A stretch of 64,000 nt of DNA. It comes from Variovorax sp. PBS-H4 (GTDB taxonomy: Bacteria; Pseudomonadota; Gammaproteobacteria; Burkholderiales; Burkholderiaceae_C). Positions 25,755-33,410 of this stretch are shown here, one piece after another. The stretch is taken from positions 4,774,001 to 4,838,000 of the forward strand of contig NZ_LR594675.1 of assembly GCF_901827205.1 (NCBI RefSeq). The letters are read 5' to 3'. Below the pieces are notes generated by a model. It saw nothing but the letters and a program-made list of their open reading frames with translations. It was not told where the DNA came from and did no database searches. The translations under genes were made by a program, and so were the position numbers. The stretch's first letter is position 1, and each line of letters begins with the position of its first letter.

Positions 25755-26921
25755 TCATTGCTGCGCTTGCAGGTTCATCGAGACGATCTCGTCGCTTCCC
25801 TGGCAACCCACATAGAGGCAGCCACCCAGTTCGGCCACGCTGGTCACCCCATGCCGGCGGCCGTCGGCGCGGCTGTGCGCGCTCCACAGCGGCTGGAAGT
25901 CGGCGTCGAGCTTGCACACCAGCCCGTAGGAGCGCGTCGGCGCCCAGGGTTTCAGCCGGCCCATCGACTTGATGCCCCCGCCCTGCATGGGCTCGCGAAA
26001 GTCCCGGCCCGACGCCAGTGCCGGCGCCACCCAGTAGCGCTCCGGGATCTGCGCCATCATCCGTTCGCAGTATTCGCGCTCCCGCAGCACGAATTCGACC
26101 AGTTGGCTGCGTGGCGCGAACAGGCACAGCCACCAGCCGCCGTCGGCCGCGGGCGAGATCCGCGACGGATAGCCCGGCAAGTCGCCCAGCAGCACGCTGC
26201 GCCGGCCCTGACCGTCGATGCGCACCAGGCGGTGCGCCCAGGCTTCGCTGACCACGATCGAGCCGTCGCGGTGCCACGCAATGCCACTGGGCCAGGCCAG
26301 GCCCGAAGCGAGGGGGCGCGCCGGCGCGTCCCAGCGGTCGAGCATCCAGAGCGCGCCCGTCGGCTTGCCACACAGCAGGTCCGCGCGCCACTGCGAAGGC
26401 AGGCGATCCCGCGCGCCCTCGGCCACCAGCAACCGGCCGTCGGATCCGGCCAGCAGCGCGGTCGGGCAACGGATCACCCGGCGCTCCGCGTCCGCCAGCA
26501 GGCCCGCGGACACCGCTGCATCGCCGAACGTGCGAAGACCGCCGCCCGAAATCGCAGCGAGCGCTGCGCCGTTGGCCAGGGCGGTCATCGCACACACTTC
26601 ACCCTCCATGCGTCCCATCTGCCGCAGCGCGCCGGTGGCGGGATCGAGCGCCAGCACCTCGGGGCCGCTGCTGAAGACCAACTGGTCGCCCGAGAGCGTG
26701 AGGTTGTCCGGCGCTTCAATGCGGACGATGCCGCCCGCCTGGTCAAGCAGGCTGTTGGGCCGCAGCGGGCCATCCATCGGGGGCACGGTGACGGCGTGCG
26801 ACCCGCGTCCCAGCATGCGGTCGAGGAAGGCCCCGACCCATCCGGAGCCCAGGGAGCTCACTGAAGCATGTCGGCTCTCACCTGGGGTGCCATTCGCCTT
26901 GGCAGTGGCCGTGCTTCTCAT
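25755..26921 (-). CDS. Beta-propeller protein, strictosidine synthase/SMP-30-like
   Basis: A protein of up to 388 residues from the ATG at 26921, resembling SMP-30/strictosidine-synthase propellers: SGLAWPSGIAWHRDGSIVVSE, LLGDLPGYPSRIS and GGCLYVGCQGSDEIVSM. There is no signal peptide or membrane segment. Relatives are lactonases, arylesterases or non-catalytic propellers, so lactone hydrolysis is plausible but unproven. The first 20 codons are a degenerate copy of a 60-bp module found before two other genes; a GTG at 26861, exactly after it, may be the ancestral start. The ATG overlaps the stop of the permease-propeller fusion (ATGA). Confidence 0.78.
   Translation of the reverse strand: MRSTATAKANGTPGESRHASVSSLGSGWVGAFLDRMLGRGSHAVTVPPMDGPLRPNSLLDQAGGIVRIEAPDNLTLSGDQLVFSSGPEVLALDPATGALRQMGRMEGEVCAMTALANGAALAAISGGGLRTFGDAAVSAGLLADAERRVIRCPTALLAGSDGRLLVAEGARDRLPSQWRADLLCGKPTGALWMLDRWDAPARPLASGLAWPSGIAWHRDGSIVVSEAWAHRLVRIDGQGRRSVLLGDLPGYPSRISPAADGGWWLCLFAPRSQLVEFVLREREYCERMMAQIPERYWVAPALASGRDFREPMQGGGIKSMGRLKPWAPTRSYGLVCKLDADFQPLWSAHSRADGRRHGVTSVAELGGCLYVGCQGSDEIVSMNLQAQQ
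26862..26921 (-). repeat. 60-bp start-codon module, degenerate copy
   Basis: On the minus strand it encodes MRSTATAKANGTPG... over exactly 20 codons, then a GTG. It aligns with the modules at 31188-31247 and 48672-48791 (MSRTA-PKANST...). Here the 3' ribosome-binding sequence has eroded. Its ATG overlaps the preceding stop codon, as in the 48791 copy. Confidence 0.6.
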
Positions 26922-29041
26922 GGCTGCTCCCCCCAATAGCTCTGCTGCCCTGTCCAGGCCGGATCGGCATCCGCCAGCCTCAGGCGCCCGATGCGATTGT
27001 TGAGCAGGCCGCCGAGGTAGAGGTGTCCCCGGTGCTCGCGCATCGAGGTGATCATGGGGTGGTTCTCCCCGCCCAGGTCCCATAGCGATTCCAGCACCCG
27101 GCCTTGCGCGTCGAACTTGATCACGCAGCCGGTGTTGATGTTCGGAAAGATGAGCTCCTGCGGCGAAACGCGCCGCGCCATGCGCTTGCGAAAACCCGGC
27201 ATGCGCAGCGACAGGTCCATCGACGGCGTGCGCATGCCGACCAGCGCGAGCCAGAAGTTGCCGTCGGAGGCACGGTTGATGTTGTCCGGGTAGCCCGGCA
27301 GGTCGTCGATGACGCGCTCGACCCGGCCCGCCTTCGGCCCGGCGAACCAGTACCTGTTGATGCGGCAGGCCCAGGTCTCGGCAAAGAAGAAGGACTCGCC
27401 GTCGTGCGCCATGCACACGCCGTTGGGAAACACCAGGTTGCGCAGCACTGTGCGGGTTCTGCGCGTGGCAGGGTCGTAGCAGATGATGCGCCCGTTGCCG
27501 CGGCTCTCGAGCGCGTCGTAGGCCCAGTTGTGCATCTCGTAGCGAATGGTGGCCTCGCTGAAGAAGATGCGCCCGTCCGGCGCGACGTCGAGGTCGTCGG
27601 CCAGCTTGAGCCGCGAGTCGTCGATGACGGACCACGGGGTGCGGTTGGTCTCGTCGGTCAGCCGCTCGATCCGGCGCTCGGGCGAGACGCTGTAGAGGCC
27701 CATGCCGGCGATGCACACCAGCAGGTTCCCCGCACGGTCGAAGGCCAGGCCAAGCGGATGCCCACCGACATGGGCAAACACCTCCATGTGCGCGTGGTCC
27801 GGCCCGAAGAAGCGCACGATGTCGCCGTGCCGGGTGCCGGTGTAGAGATGCCCCTGGGCGTCGAAGATCACGTCTTCCGGGCCTTCGACCTGCCCGAGTC
27901 CGATCAGCGCCACGTCGCGCAGCCGGTCGTTCACTGCGTAGGGCGAAGCCGAGCCGGCCTCGGTGGCGGGCGCGGGCGGCAGCTCCAGATAGGCGGGCGA
28001 CACATAGGACTTCGCCAGCAGCTTGTGCTTGTTCTTGAGCCAGCGCACGTCGATCGCGATGGCCGACAGCAGGATGAGCCCGAGCGCCAGCGATCCCGCG
28101 CCGCTCTGGAATCCGATGCGCACCAGCCCATTGGTGATGAGCAGCACGACCACCGCGCCCATCAGCGCTTTCGCGACCGAGCCCCGCCCGCCGCCGAGGC
28201 TGTTGCCACCGACCACCGCGGCCGTGAGCGCCATGATCTCGAGGCCGGTGCCGGTGTCCGAACCGGCACTGCCCAGGCGCGCGGCATACATCAGTGCGGC
28301 CAGGCCGCACAGCAGCCCCGATCCGACATAGGTCAGGCAGATTGTTCGCCGCACCGGGATGCCGACGTTGTAGGCGGACCGGCGCGAGCCCCCGATCGCC
28401 ATGATGTGCCAGCCCGGCCGCGTCCGGCTGAGGAACACGTGGGCGCCTGCGGCGAACACCGCGGCGACCAGGAAGCTCGGCGGCAGCCCGAACGCAGAGC
28501 CTGCGCCGATGAAGTCCCACACCGCGGACTCCGGCATGTTGCTGGCGATGTCCACCGCATGCTTGAGCAGCAGCATGTCGACGACCGCACGCACGATGAT
28601 CAACGTCACCAGCGTGGTGAGGAAGGCACGCAACCTCAGGTAGCCGATCAGCACGCCGTTGAGCAGGCCGACGGCCGCGCAGGCCAGCAGCACGGCCGGC
28701 ATGACGGCCCAGGGCGACCATTGCGCAACATTCATCAGGAACAGCGCCACGAAGTTGCCCAGCGCGAAATTGGAGCCGACGCTCAGGTCGATGCCGCCGG
28801 CGACCATCACGATCATCATGGCGCACACGATGAAGATGAATTCGCCGAGCTGCCGCGACGTGTCGCCGAGGTTCGCCGCGCCGAAGAAGTCGGGAATGAG
28901 GTTGCCGAACACGGCAAGGACGGCGGCCAGAGCCAGGAAAGGCACGGCGTTGTCGATCCAGTTCTTCGACAGGATCTCCCCGACCACATGGTCGGGCACG
29001 TACTTGTATCGCCATCGGGCGAGGTTTCGGGACACGGACAT
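26918..29041 (-). CDS. CUT2-type ABC permease fused to a strictosidine-synthase-like beta-propeller
   Basis: A 707-residue fusion. Residues about 30-340 are an RbsC-like permease: several hydrophobic segments, with MMIVMVAGGIDLSVGSNFALGN and LTAAVVGGNSLGGGRGSV as family marks. Residues about 370-707 are a strictosidine-synthase/APMAP-like propeller: EGPEDVIFDAQGHLYTG, KLADDLDVAPDGRIFFSEATIRYEM, VFPNGVCM and LPGYPDNINRASDGNFW. The reading frame is continuous and both halves are well conserved, so it is a true fusion, not a frameshift. If the permease has the usual topology the propeller is cytoplasmic. It could hydrolyse a lactone on entry or act as a sensor. The ATG at 29041 has a GGAG upstream; the stop overlaps the next start. 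Confidence 0.9.
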   Translation of the reverse strand: MSVSRNLARWRYKYVPDHVVGEILSKNWIDNAVPFLALAAVLAVFGNLIPDFFGAANLGDTSRQLGEFIFIVCAMMIVMVAGGIDLSVGSNFALGNFVALFLMNVAQWSPWAVMPAVLLACAAVGLLNGVLIGYLRLRAFLTTLVTLIIVRAVVDMLLLKHAVDIASNMPESAVWDFIGAGSAFGLPPSFLVAAVFAAGAHVFLSRTRPGWHIMAIGGSRRSAYNVGIPVRRTICLTYVGSGLLCGLAALMYAARLGSAGSDTGTGLEIMALTAAVVGGNSLGGGRGSVAKALMGAVVVLLITNGLVRIGFQSGAGSLALGLILLSAIAIDVRWLKNKHKLLAKSYVSPAYLELPPAPATEAGSASPYAVNDRLRDVALIGLGQVEGPEDVIFDAQGHLYTGTRHGDIVRFFGPDHAHMEVFAHVGGHPLGLAFDRAGNLLVCIAGMGLYSVSPERRIERLTDETNRTPWSVIDDSRLKLADDLDVAPDGRIFFSEATIRYEMHNWAYDALESRGNGRIICYDPATRRTRTVLRNLVFPNGVCMAHDGESFFFAETWACRINRYWFAGPKAGRVERVIDDLPGYPDNINRASDGNFWLALVGMRTPSMDLSLRMPGFRKRMARRVSPQELIFPNINTGCVIKFDAQGRVLESLWDLGGENHPMITSMREHRGHLYLGGLLNNRIGRLRLADADPAWTGQQSYWGEQP

Positions 29042-29112
29042 GTGGGGCAACTCCAGAGGCGCGCGACCGGCGGGTCGGTCCGCCGGGTGGCTGTGAGCGG
29101 GGAACGTGGTGC

Positions 29113-30090
29113 TTACTTCTTCTTGAATTCGTCGAGGTTCCAGCACGTGTCGTCGCGCAGGTTGGCCTTGGTGATCACGCCCACGGGCGTCACGCGCGAG
29201 ATGTCTTGCGCCGGGCGTGCCGAGCTCGCCAGCAGCGTCTTGACCACCTGCACCAGGTCTTGCGACTGCTGCTTCACGTCGTAGGTCATGTAGGCGCTGA
29301 AGTTGCCGTTGGCGACGTTGGCGCAACCGGTGCGCGCAGCGCCGCCGTTGGTGGCGAGGAACACCTGGTCCTGCTTCTTCGCCTCGCGGATGGCCGCCGC
29401 CGTGCCGGTGTCCTGCCCGTCCCAGAAGCCGATCACGCCGCACAGGTCGGGGTGCTGCTTGAGTGCGGTATCGGTCACGGCACGCGCTTTCGACGCGTCC
29501 CAGTCGGCGGCCTGGTTCGACACCACCTTGATGTCGGGGTTCTTGGCCAGCACTGCCTGCACACCCTGCATCTGGAAGGTGCTCGCTGCGGCCGTGAGCA
29601 CGCCCTGCACGATGCTGATCTTGCCCGACTTGCCGGCCTTCGGGCTGCACTTCTCGGCCACGGCCTTGGCCATGGCTTCTCCGATGCCGACCCAGTCGGC
29701 GCCGACGAAAGCGCTCGTCTTGGCGGCCGAGCGCATGTTCACCTGCACCACGCGGATCCCCGCGTCCTCGGCCCGCTTGAGCAGCCGGGCATAGGACTGG
29801 ATGTCCGGGTTCTGCACCAGCAATACGTCCGGTTTCTCGTTGATCAGCGAAGTGATCGCCTGGGCACCGGCGTCGGTGCTCCAGTTGGGGTCGCGCACGA
29901 TCCATTTGACGCCCAGCGGCTCGAGCTGGCCGCGCACCATGGCGTTCCAGCCATCGGTGAGGTCGTAGCCGAGCGAGGTCGGCACAAAGGCCACGGTCTT
30001 GCCCTTGAGCGAGGTGTCGGCGGCCTGCGCCGCGCAGCCGATGGCGAGCGCGGCGCCCACCAAGGCGAGTCGGACGGAAAAGGATCTCAT
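29113..30090 (-). CDS. CUT2-type periplasmic sugar-binding-like protein
   Basis: A 325-residue exported receptor of the RbsB-like (periplasmic binding protein 4) family. The signal peptide covers about residues 1-23 (ending AQAAD). The body contains KGKTVAFVPTSLGYDLTDGWN, ALLVQNPDIQSYARLLKRAEDAGIRVVQVNM-like repeats of the family and GVIGFWDGQDTGTAAAIREA. It feeds the importer made of the two flanking permeases and the double ATPase. Ligands of this receptor family are often sugars but also polyols and lactones; mevalonate or its lactone is inferred only from the neighbouring genes. ATG 30090 has a GGAGAC ribosome binding site. Confidence 0.9.
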   Translation of the reverse strand: MRSFSVRLALVGAALAIGCAAQAADTSLKGKTVAFVPTSLGYDLTDGWNAMVRGQLEPLGVKWIVRDPNWSTDAGAQAITSLINEKPDVLLVQNPDIQSYARLLKRAEDAGIRVVQVNMRSAAKTSAFVGADWVGIGEAMAKAVAEKCSPKAGKSGKISIVQGVLTAAASTFQMQGVQAVLAKNPDIKVVSNQAADWDASKARAVTDTALKQHPDLCGVIGFWDGQDTGTAAAIREAKKQDQVFLATNGGAARTGCANVANGNFSAYMTYDVKQQSQDLVQVVKTLLASSARPAQDISRVTPVGVITKANLRDDTCWNLDEFKKK

Positions 30091-30114
30091 GGTCTGTCTC
30101 CTGGGTCGTTGAAC

Positions 30115-30140
30115 GAAAAAGGACCGCCTGTGTCCGGCGG
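30115..30140 (-). terminator. Possible intra-operon terminator or attenuator
   Basis: On the minus strand, CCGCC (30140-30136) pairs with GGCGG (30128-30124) across a 7-nt loop, and is followed by TCCTTTTTCG. The stem is short, so termination would be partial at most. It lies in the 74-bp gap between the permease and the binding-protein gene. Confidence 0.3.
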
Positions 30141-30164
30141 CTTCGCGCGGAAAGGCGTACGGCG

Positions 30165-31247
30165 CTAGATGTCCCCCTGCTGGGCCGTCTGCTCGTCGCG
30201 TGGATTGATCAGGCTGTCGATGACCAGCGCGGCCAGCAGGATGGCGCTCTTGATGACGCTCTGCACCGTGTACTGGATGTCCATGATCGTCATGCCATTG
30301 AGCAGGATGCCGATGAGCACGGTGCCGACCAGCACGTTGCGCACGCCGCCCTTGCCGCCGCTCAGGCCGATGCCGCCGAGGACCACCACGAGAATCACGT
30401 CGTAGATCATGGTCGAGTTGACGATGCGGGTGTTCATGCTGCCGACCGACGCCGCCGTGATGACGCCGGCCACGCAGCCCACGCACGAGGCGATCGCATA
30501 CTGCAGCACCACGAGCGGTCGTACCGGTACGCCGGTGATGCGGGCGGCCTGGTAGTTGTCGCCCATGGCATAGATGAAGCGGCCGGTTCGGGTGTAGCGC
30601 AGGAACGCGGCCACCAGCGCGGCAGTGACGAGGAAGAGCAGCACCGGCAGCGGCAAGCCGGCCATCTCGCCCTGGCCGATGCGGCTGAACCAGCCCGCGT
30701 CCTCGGGCGCATACACCACGTCGAGCGGGATCAGCTTCATGCGTCCCAGCCCGTAGATGAAGGTGCCCATGGCCAGCGTGGAGAACAGCGACGGGATCTC
30801 GGCATAGGCGATCAGCAGGCCGTTGGCCACCCCGAGCACCAGCGCGAACGCGAGGCCCGCGAGCAGCGCGATGCCGAGCGACATGCCGCTGGCCGACAGC
30901 GCGAGCGCCCAGGCTACCGAGATCGCCATCACCGCCACCAGCGACAGGTCGATGCCGCGCCCGATCACCACCAGCGCCATGGCCAGCCCGAGGATCCCGA
31001 GCACGGCCACGCCGCGCAGCAGCGACAGCAGGTTGTCGCGGGCAATGAAGCCGTCCAGCCCGATGCTGAAGCCGGCGAACAGCAGCACGGCCAGCAGCAG
31101 CACGATGCGCTCCTGCGTCAGCCAGCCGGCTCGGAAGTGCCGGCGCGCGGCGGTTGACGGCGGGTCGTCGTGGCGTGGGATGGCCACGGGAGTACCCCCG
31201 ACTTCGCCCAGCGTGCTGTTGGCCTTCGGAACAGCCGTTCGGCTCAT
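30165..31247 (-). CDS. CUT2-type ABC permease
   Basis: A 360-residue RbsC-like permease with about eight to ten hydrophobic segments starting near residue 45. Family marks are ALVVIGRGIDLSLVAVMAISVAW and LGGIGLSGGKGGVRNVLVGT. Together with the permease half of the fusion protein it probably forms a heterodimeric channel. The first 20 codons from the ATG at 31247 (MSRTAVPKANSTLG...) are the 60-bp module and are not part of the normal family N-terminus; a GTG at 31187, directly after a GGGGGT ribosome binding site, may be the original start. The ATG itself has a strong AGGAGGGAG. It lies 38 bp downstream of mvaA. Confidence 0.9.
   Translation of the reverse strand: MSRTAVPKANSTLGEVGGTPVAIPRHDDPPSTAARRHFRAGWLTQERIVLLLAVLLFAGFSIGLDGFIARDNLLSLLRGVAVLGILGLAMALVVIGRGIDLSLVAVMAISVAWALALSASGMSLGIALLAGLAFALVLGVANGLLIAYAEIPSLFSTLAMGTFIYGLGRMKLIPLDVVYAPEDAGWFSRIGQGEMAGLPLPVLLFLVTAALVAAFLRYTRTGRFIYAMGDNYQAARITGVPVRPLVVLQYAIASCVGCVAGVITAASVGSMNTRIVNSTMIYDVILVVVLGGIGLSGGKGGVRNVLVGTVLIGILLNGMTIMDIQYTVQSVIKSAILLAALVIDSLINPRDEQTAQQGDI
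31188..31247 (-). repeat. 60-bp start-codon module, single copy
   Basis: Exactly 20 codons from ATG to the base before a GTG, encoding MSRTAVPKANSTLGEVGGTP. It ends with GGGGGTACTCCC, a ribosome-binding sequence placed right for the GTG at 31187. Compare 48672-48791, where two identical copies end with GGAGGTACTCC before a start codon. Confidence 0.75.
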
Positions 31248-31285
31248 GATGGTTCTCCCTCCTGGATGTTCAGACGAAGCCCGGG

Positions 31286-32581
31286 TTATAGCGAAGCCTT
31301 GCCGCGCAGGGCCTCGAGCAGCGCGAGGGCGCGATCGGTTCGCACGTCGTGCTCGGCGGCCATCTGGCGTGCGATCGTATCGATCTCGTCCCCGGTCGCG
31401 CCGGCCACGAGTGCGATGTTGCGGGCGTGCAGCGCCATGTGCCCGCGTTGGATCCCTTCGGTGGCGAGCGCTCGCAGCGCGCCGAGGTTTTGCGCAAGAC
31501 CCACGGCCACGGCGACCTCGCCGAGTTCCTGGGCCGACTTCACATCAAGGATCTTGAGCGCCAGGCGCGCCAGCGGATGCGTCTTGGTCGCGCCACCCAC
31601 GAGCCCGACCGGCATCGGCATCTCGATGGTGCCGACCAGCGCGCCGCCGCGGTCTTTCTCCCAGGTGGTGAGCGAGGTGTAGCGGCCGCTGCGGCAGGCG
31701 TATGCATGTGCGCCGGCCTCGACCGCGCGCCAGTCGTTGCCAGTCGCCACGATCACCGGATCGATGCCGTTCATGATCCCCTTGTTGTGGGTGGCGGCAC
31801 GATAGGGGTCGACCGCCGCGAAGGTGTAGGCATCGAGCACGCCTTCGATGATCTCTTCGCCGCTGCGCTCGGCAGTCTTCAGGACTTCGGGCGTGAGCCG
31901 CACGCGTGCACGCGCCAGCCGCAGGTCCGCCAGGTTCGAGAGGATGCGCAGGCGCACCGTGCCGCCGGTCAGTTGCTCCACCAGCGGCGACACCGACTCC
32001 GCCATGGTGTTGACGGTGTTGGCGCCCATCGCATCGCGTACGTCCACGATCAGGTGCACCACGACCATCGCGCCTCGCGGGGTATCGGGAAACACGTGCA
32101 CCTCGATGTCGCGGCAGCCGCCGCCAAGGCCGATCAGTACCTCGTCGCGGCTGTTGGCAATCTGCAGGATGCGATCTCGCTGCCGCAGCAGCGCCTGGCG
32201 CGCGCCAGAAGGGTCGGTCACGCCAAGAACCTGCACCTGTGCGCGCATGACCGGCCCGGTGCTCGACGCCTCGAAGCCGCCGCATTCGCGCGCCAGTTTG
32301 GCCATGAACGATGCCGCGGCGACCACGGAAGGCTCTTCCACCACCATCGGCACGAGTACGTCTCGGCCATTGACCTGGAAGTTGCCCGCAACGGCGAACG
32401 GCAGTTCAAAGGTGCCGATGACGTTCTCGATCATGCCGTCGGCGCGCGGCAGGGCGAGCGCGCCCGGGGTCTGCAACAAGGCGACGTCGTCGTCGGCGAG
32501 GCCGGTCGCCTTCGCGACGTGATCAAGCCGTTGGGCCGGCGTGAGAGCCCGGAAGTTGGGGAGGCGGGAGTCTTGAACCAT
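31286..32581 (-). CDS. mvaA: Hydroxymethylglutaryl-CoA reductase, degradative class II
   Basis: A 431-residue class II HMG-CoA reductase. Catalytic residues fall at the same numbers as in Pseudomonas mevalonii MvaA: Glu83 (VVEEPSVVAAAS), Lys267 (THNKGIMNG), Asp283 (ATGNDWRA) and His381 (RGHMALHARN). The DVRDAMGANTVNTMAE block with its Asp fits NAD use. The sequence as a whole is very close to what I remember of that enzyme, which oxidises mevalonate to HMG-CoA with two NAD and CoA. Proteobacteria make isoprenoids by the MEP route, so a catabolic role is expected. HMG-CoA lyase, the usual next enzyme (mvaB), is not in this window. It lies between an enoyl-CoA hydratase gene and an ABC permease gene on one strand. 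Confidence 0.95.
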   Translation of the reverse strand: MVQDSRLPNFRALTPAQRLDHVAKATGLADDDVALLQTPGALALPRADGMIENVIGTFELPFAVAGNFQVNGRDVLVPMVVEEPSVVAAASFMAKLARECGGFEASSTGPVMRAQVQVLGVTDPSGARQALLRQRDRILQIANSRDEVLIGLGGGCRDIEVHVFPDTPRGAMVVVHLIVDVRDAMGANTVNTMAESVSPLVEQLTGGTVRLRILSNLADLRLARARVRLTPEVLKTAERSGEEIIEGVLDAYTFAAVDPYRAATHNKGIMNGIDPVIVATGNDWRAVEAGAHAYACRSGRYTSLTTWEKDRGGALVGTIEMPMPVGLVGGATKTHPLARLALKILDVKSAQELGEVAVAVGLAQNLGALRALATEGIQRGHMALHARNIALVAGATGDEIDTIARQMAAEHDVRTDRALALLEALRGKASL

Positions 32582-32639
32582 GGGACGTCCTGGTCGATGG
32601 GTGGATAAATGGATGGGAGTGCGGGAGCGGCGCTACGCC

Positions 32640-33410
32640 TCAGGCGGACGCCGCCCCGCCCCGATCTCGTGACAGGAATCGGCGCAGGCCCTCCCGGGCC
32701 TCGTCGCTGGTGAAGGCGCGCTGGCCGAGCACCGCTTCCCGGCGGAATGCCTCGTCCAGTGGCAGGTGGCTGAGCGTGAGCGCCGCCTCCTTGATGACCG
32801 ACACGGCCACCCGTCCCTTCTGCACGATGCCGCGTGCACAGGACAGCGCCGCGGCCTCCAGCTCGCTGGGCGGCACGACGCGGTTCAGAAGTCCCATCTC
32901 GGCCAGCCGACGTGCGGGAAAGCGTTCGGCCGTGAGCATCAGCTCCATCGCCAGCGCGTAGGGGATCTGGCGCACCAGCCGGACCAGCGTGCCACCGGCC
33001 GGCGTGAAGCCGAGCGAGGCCTCGGGCAGCGCGAACACCGCCTTCTCCGAAGCGATCCGGATGTCGGCAGCCAGCATGATCTCGAATCCGCCCCCCATGC
33101 ACAGCCCGTTGATCGCGGCGACGACCGGCTTGTAGAAGCCCGGCTGCTTGATGTGGGCGCCATCCCATTCCGAGATGTCGAAGCGCCCCTCGGCCAGTGC
33201 GGGGATCGACTCGCCCAGGTCGGCACCGACGCAGAAGGCGCGCTCGCCGTTGCCGCCGAGCAGCACGACGCGCACCTGCGGATCGTCGTTGGCGCGCGCG
33301 AAGCACTGCGCGAGTTCCTCGTACATGGCGAGAGTCAGCGCATTGAGCTTCTCGGGCCGGTCGAAACGCACGTGCGCGATGCCTTCGTCCACCCTGTAGC
33401 TGATGGCCAT
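32640..33410 (-). CDS. Enoyl-CoA hydratase/isomerase family protein
   Basis: A 256-residue crotonase-fold enzyme. The oxyanion-hole segments (GADLGESIP, NGLCMGGGFEIMLAADI) and both acid-base glutamates expected of a hydratase are present, one in GGGFEIMLA and one in LPEASLGF. It should therefore hydrate an enoyl-CoA or catalyse the reverse. In the context of mvaA, a methylglutaconyl-CoA hydratase feeding HMG-CoA (as LiuC does in leucine breakdown) is an attractive but unproven idea. Its ATG overlaps the CoA-transferase stop (TGATG), so the two are coupled. Confidence 0.88.
   Translation of the reverse strand: MAISYRVDEGIAHVRFDRPEKLNALTLAMYEELAQCFARANDDPQVRVVLLGGNGERAFCVGADLGESIPALAEGRFDISEWDGAHIKQPGFYKPVVAAINGLCMGGGFEIMLAADIRIASEKAVFALPEASLGFTPAGGTLVRLVRQIPYALAMELMLTAERFPARRLAEMGLLNRVVPPSELEAAALSCARGIVQKGRVAVSVIKEAALTLSHLPLDEAFRREAVLGQRAFTSDEAREGLRRFLSRDRGGAASA

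Noticed and set aside
27104..29284. 726-codon plus-strand frame opposite the permease-propeller fusion
   Set aside because: It is a high-GC shadow; the minus-strand reading has clear domains and correct codon bias.
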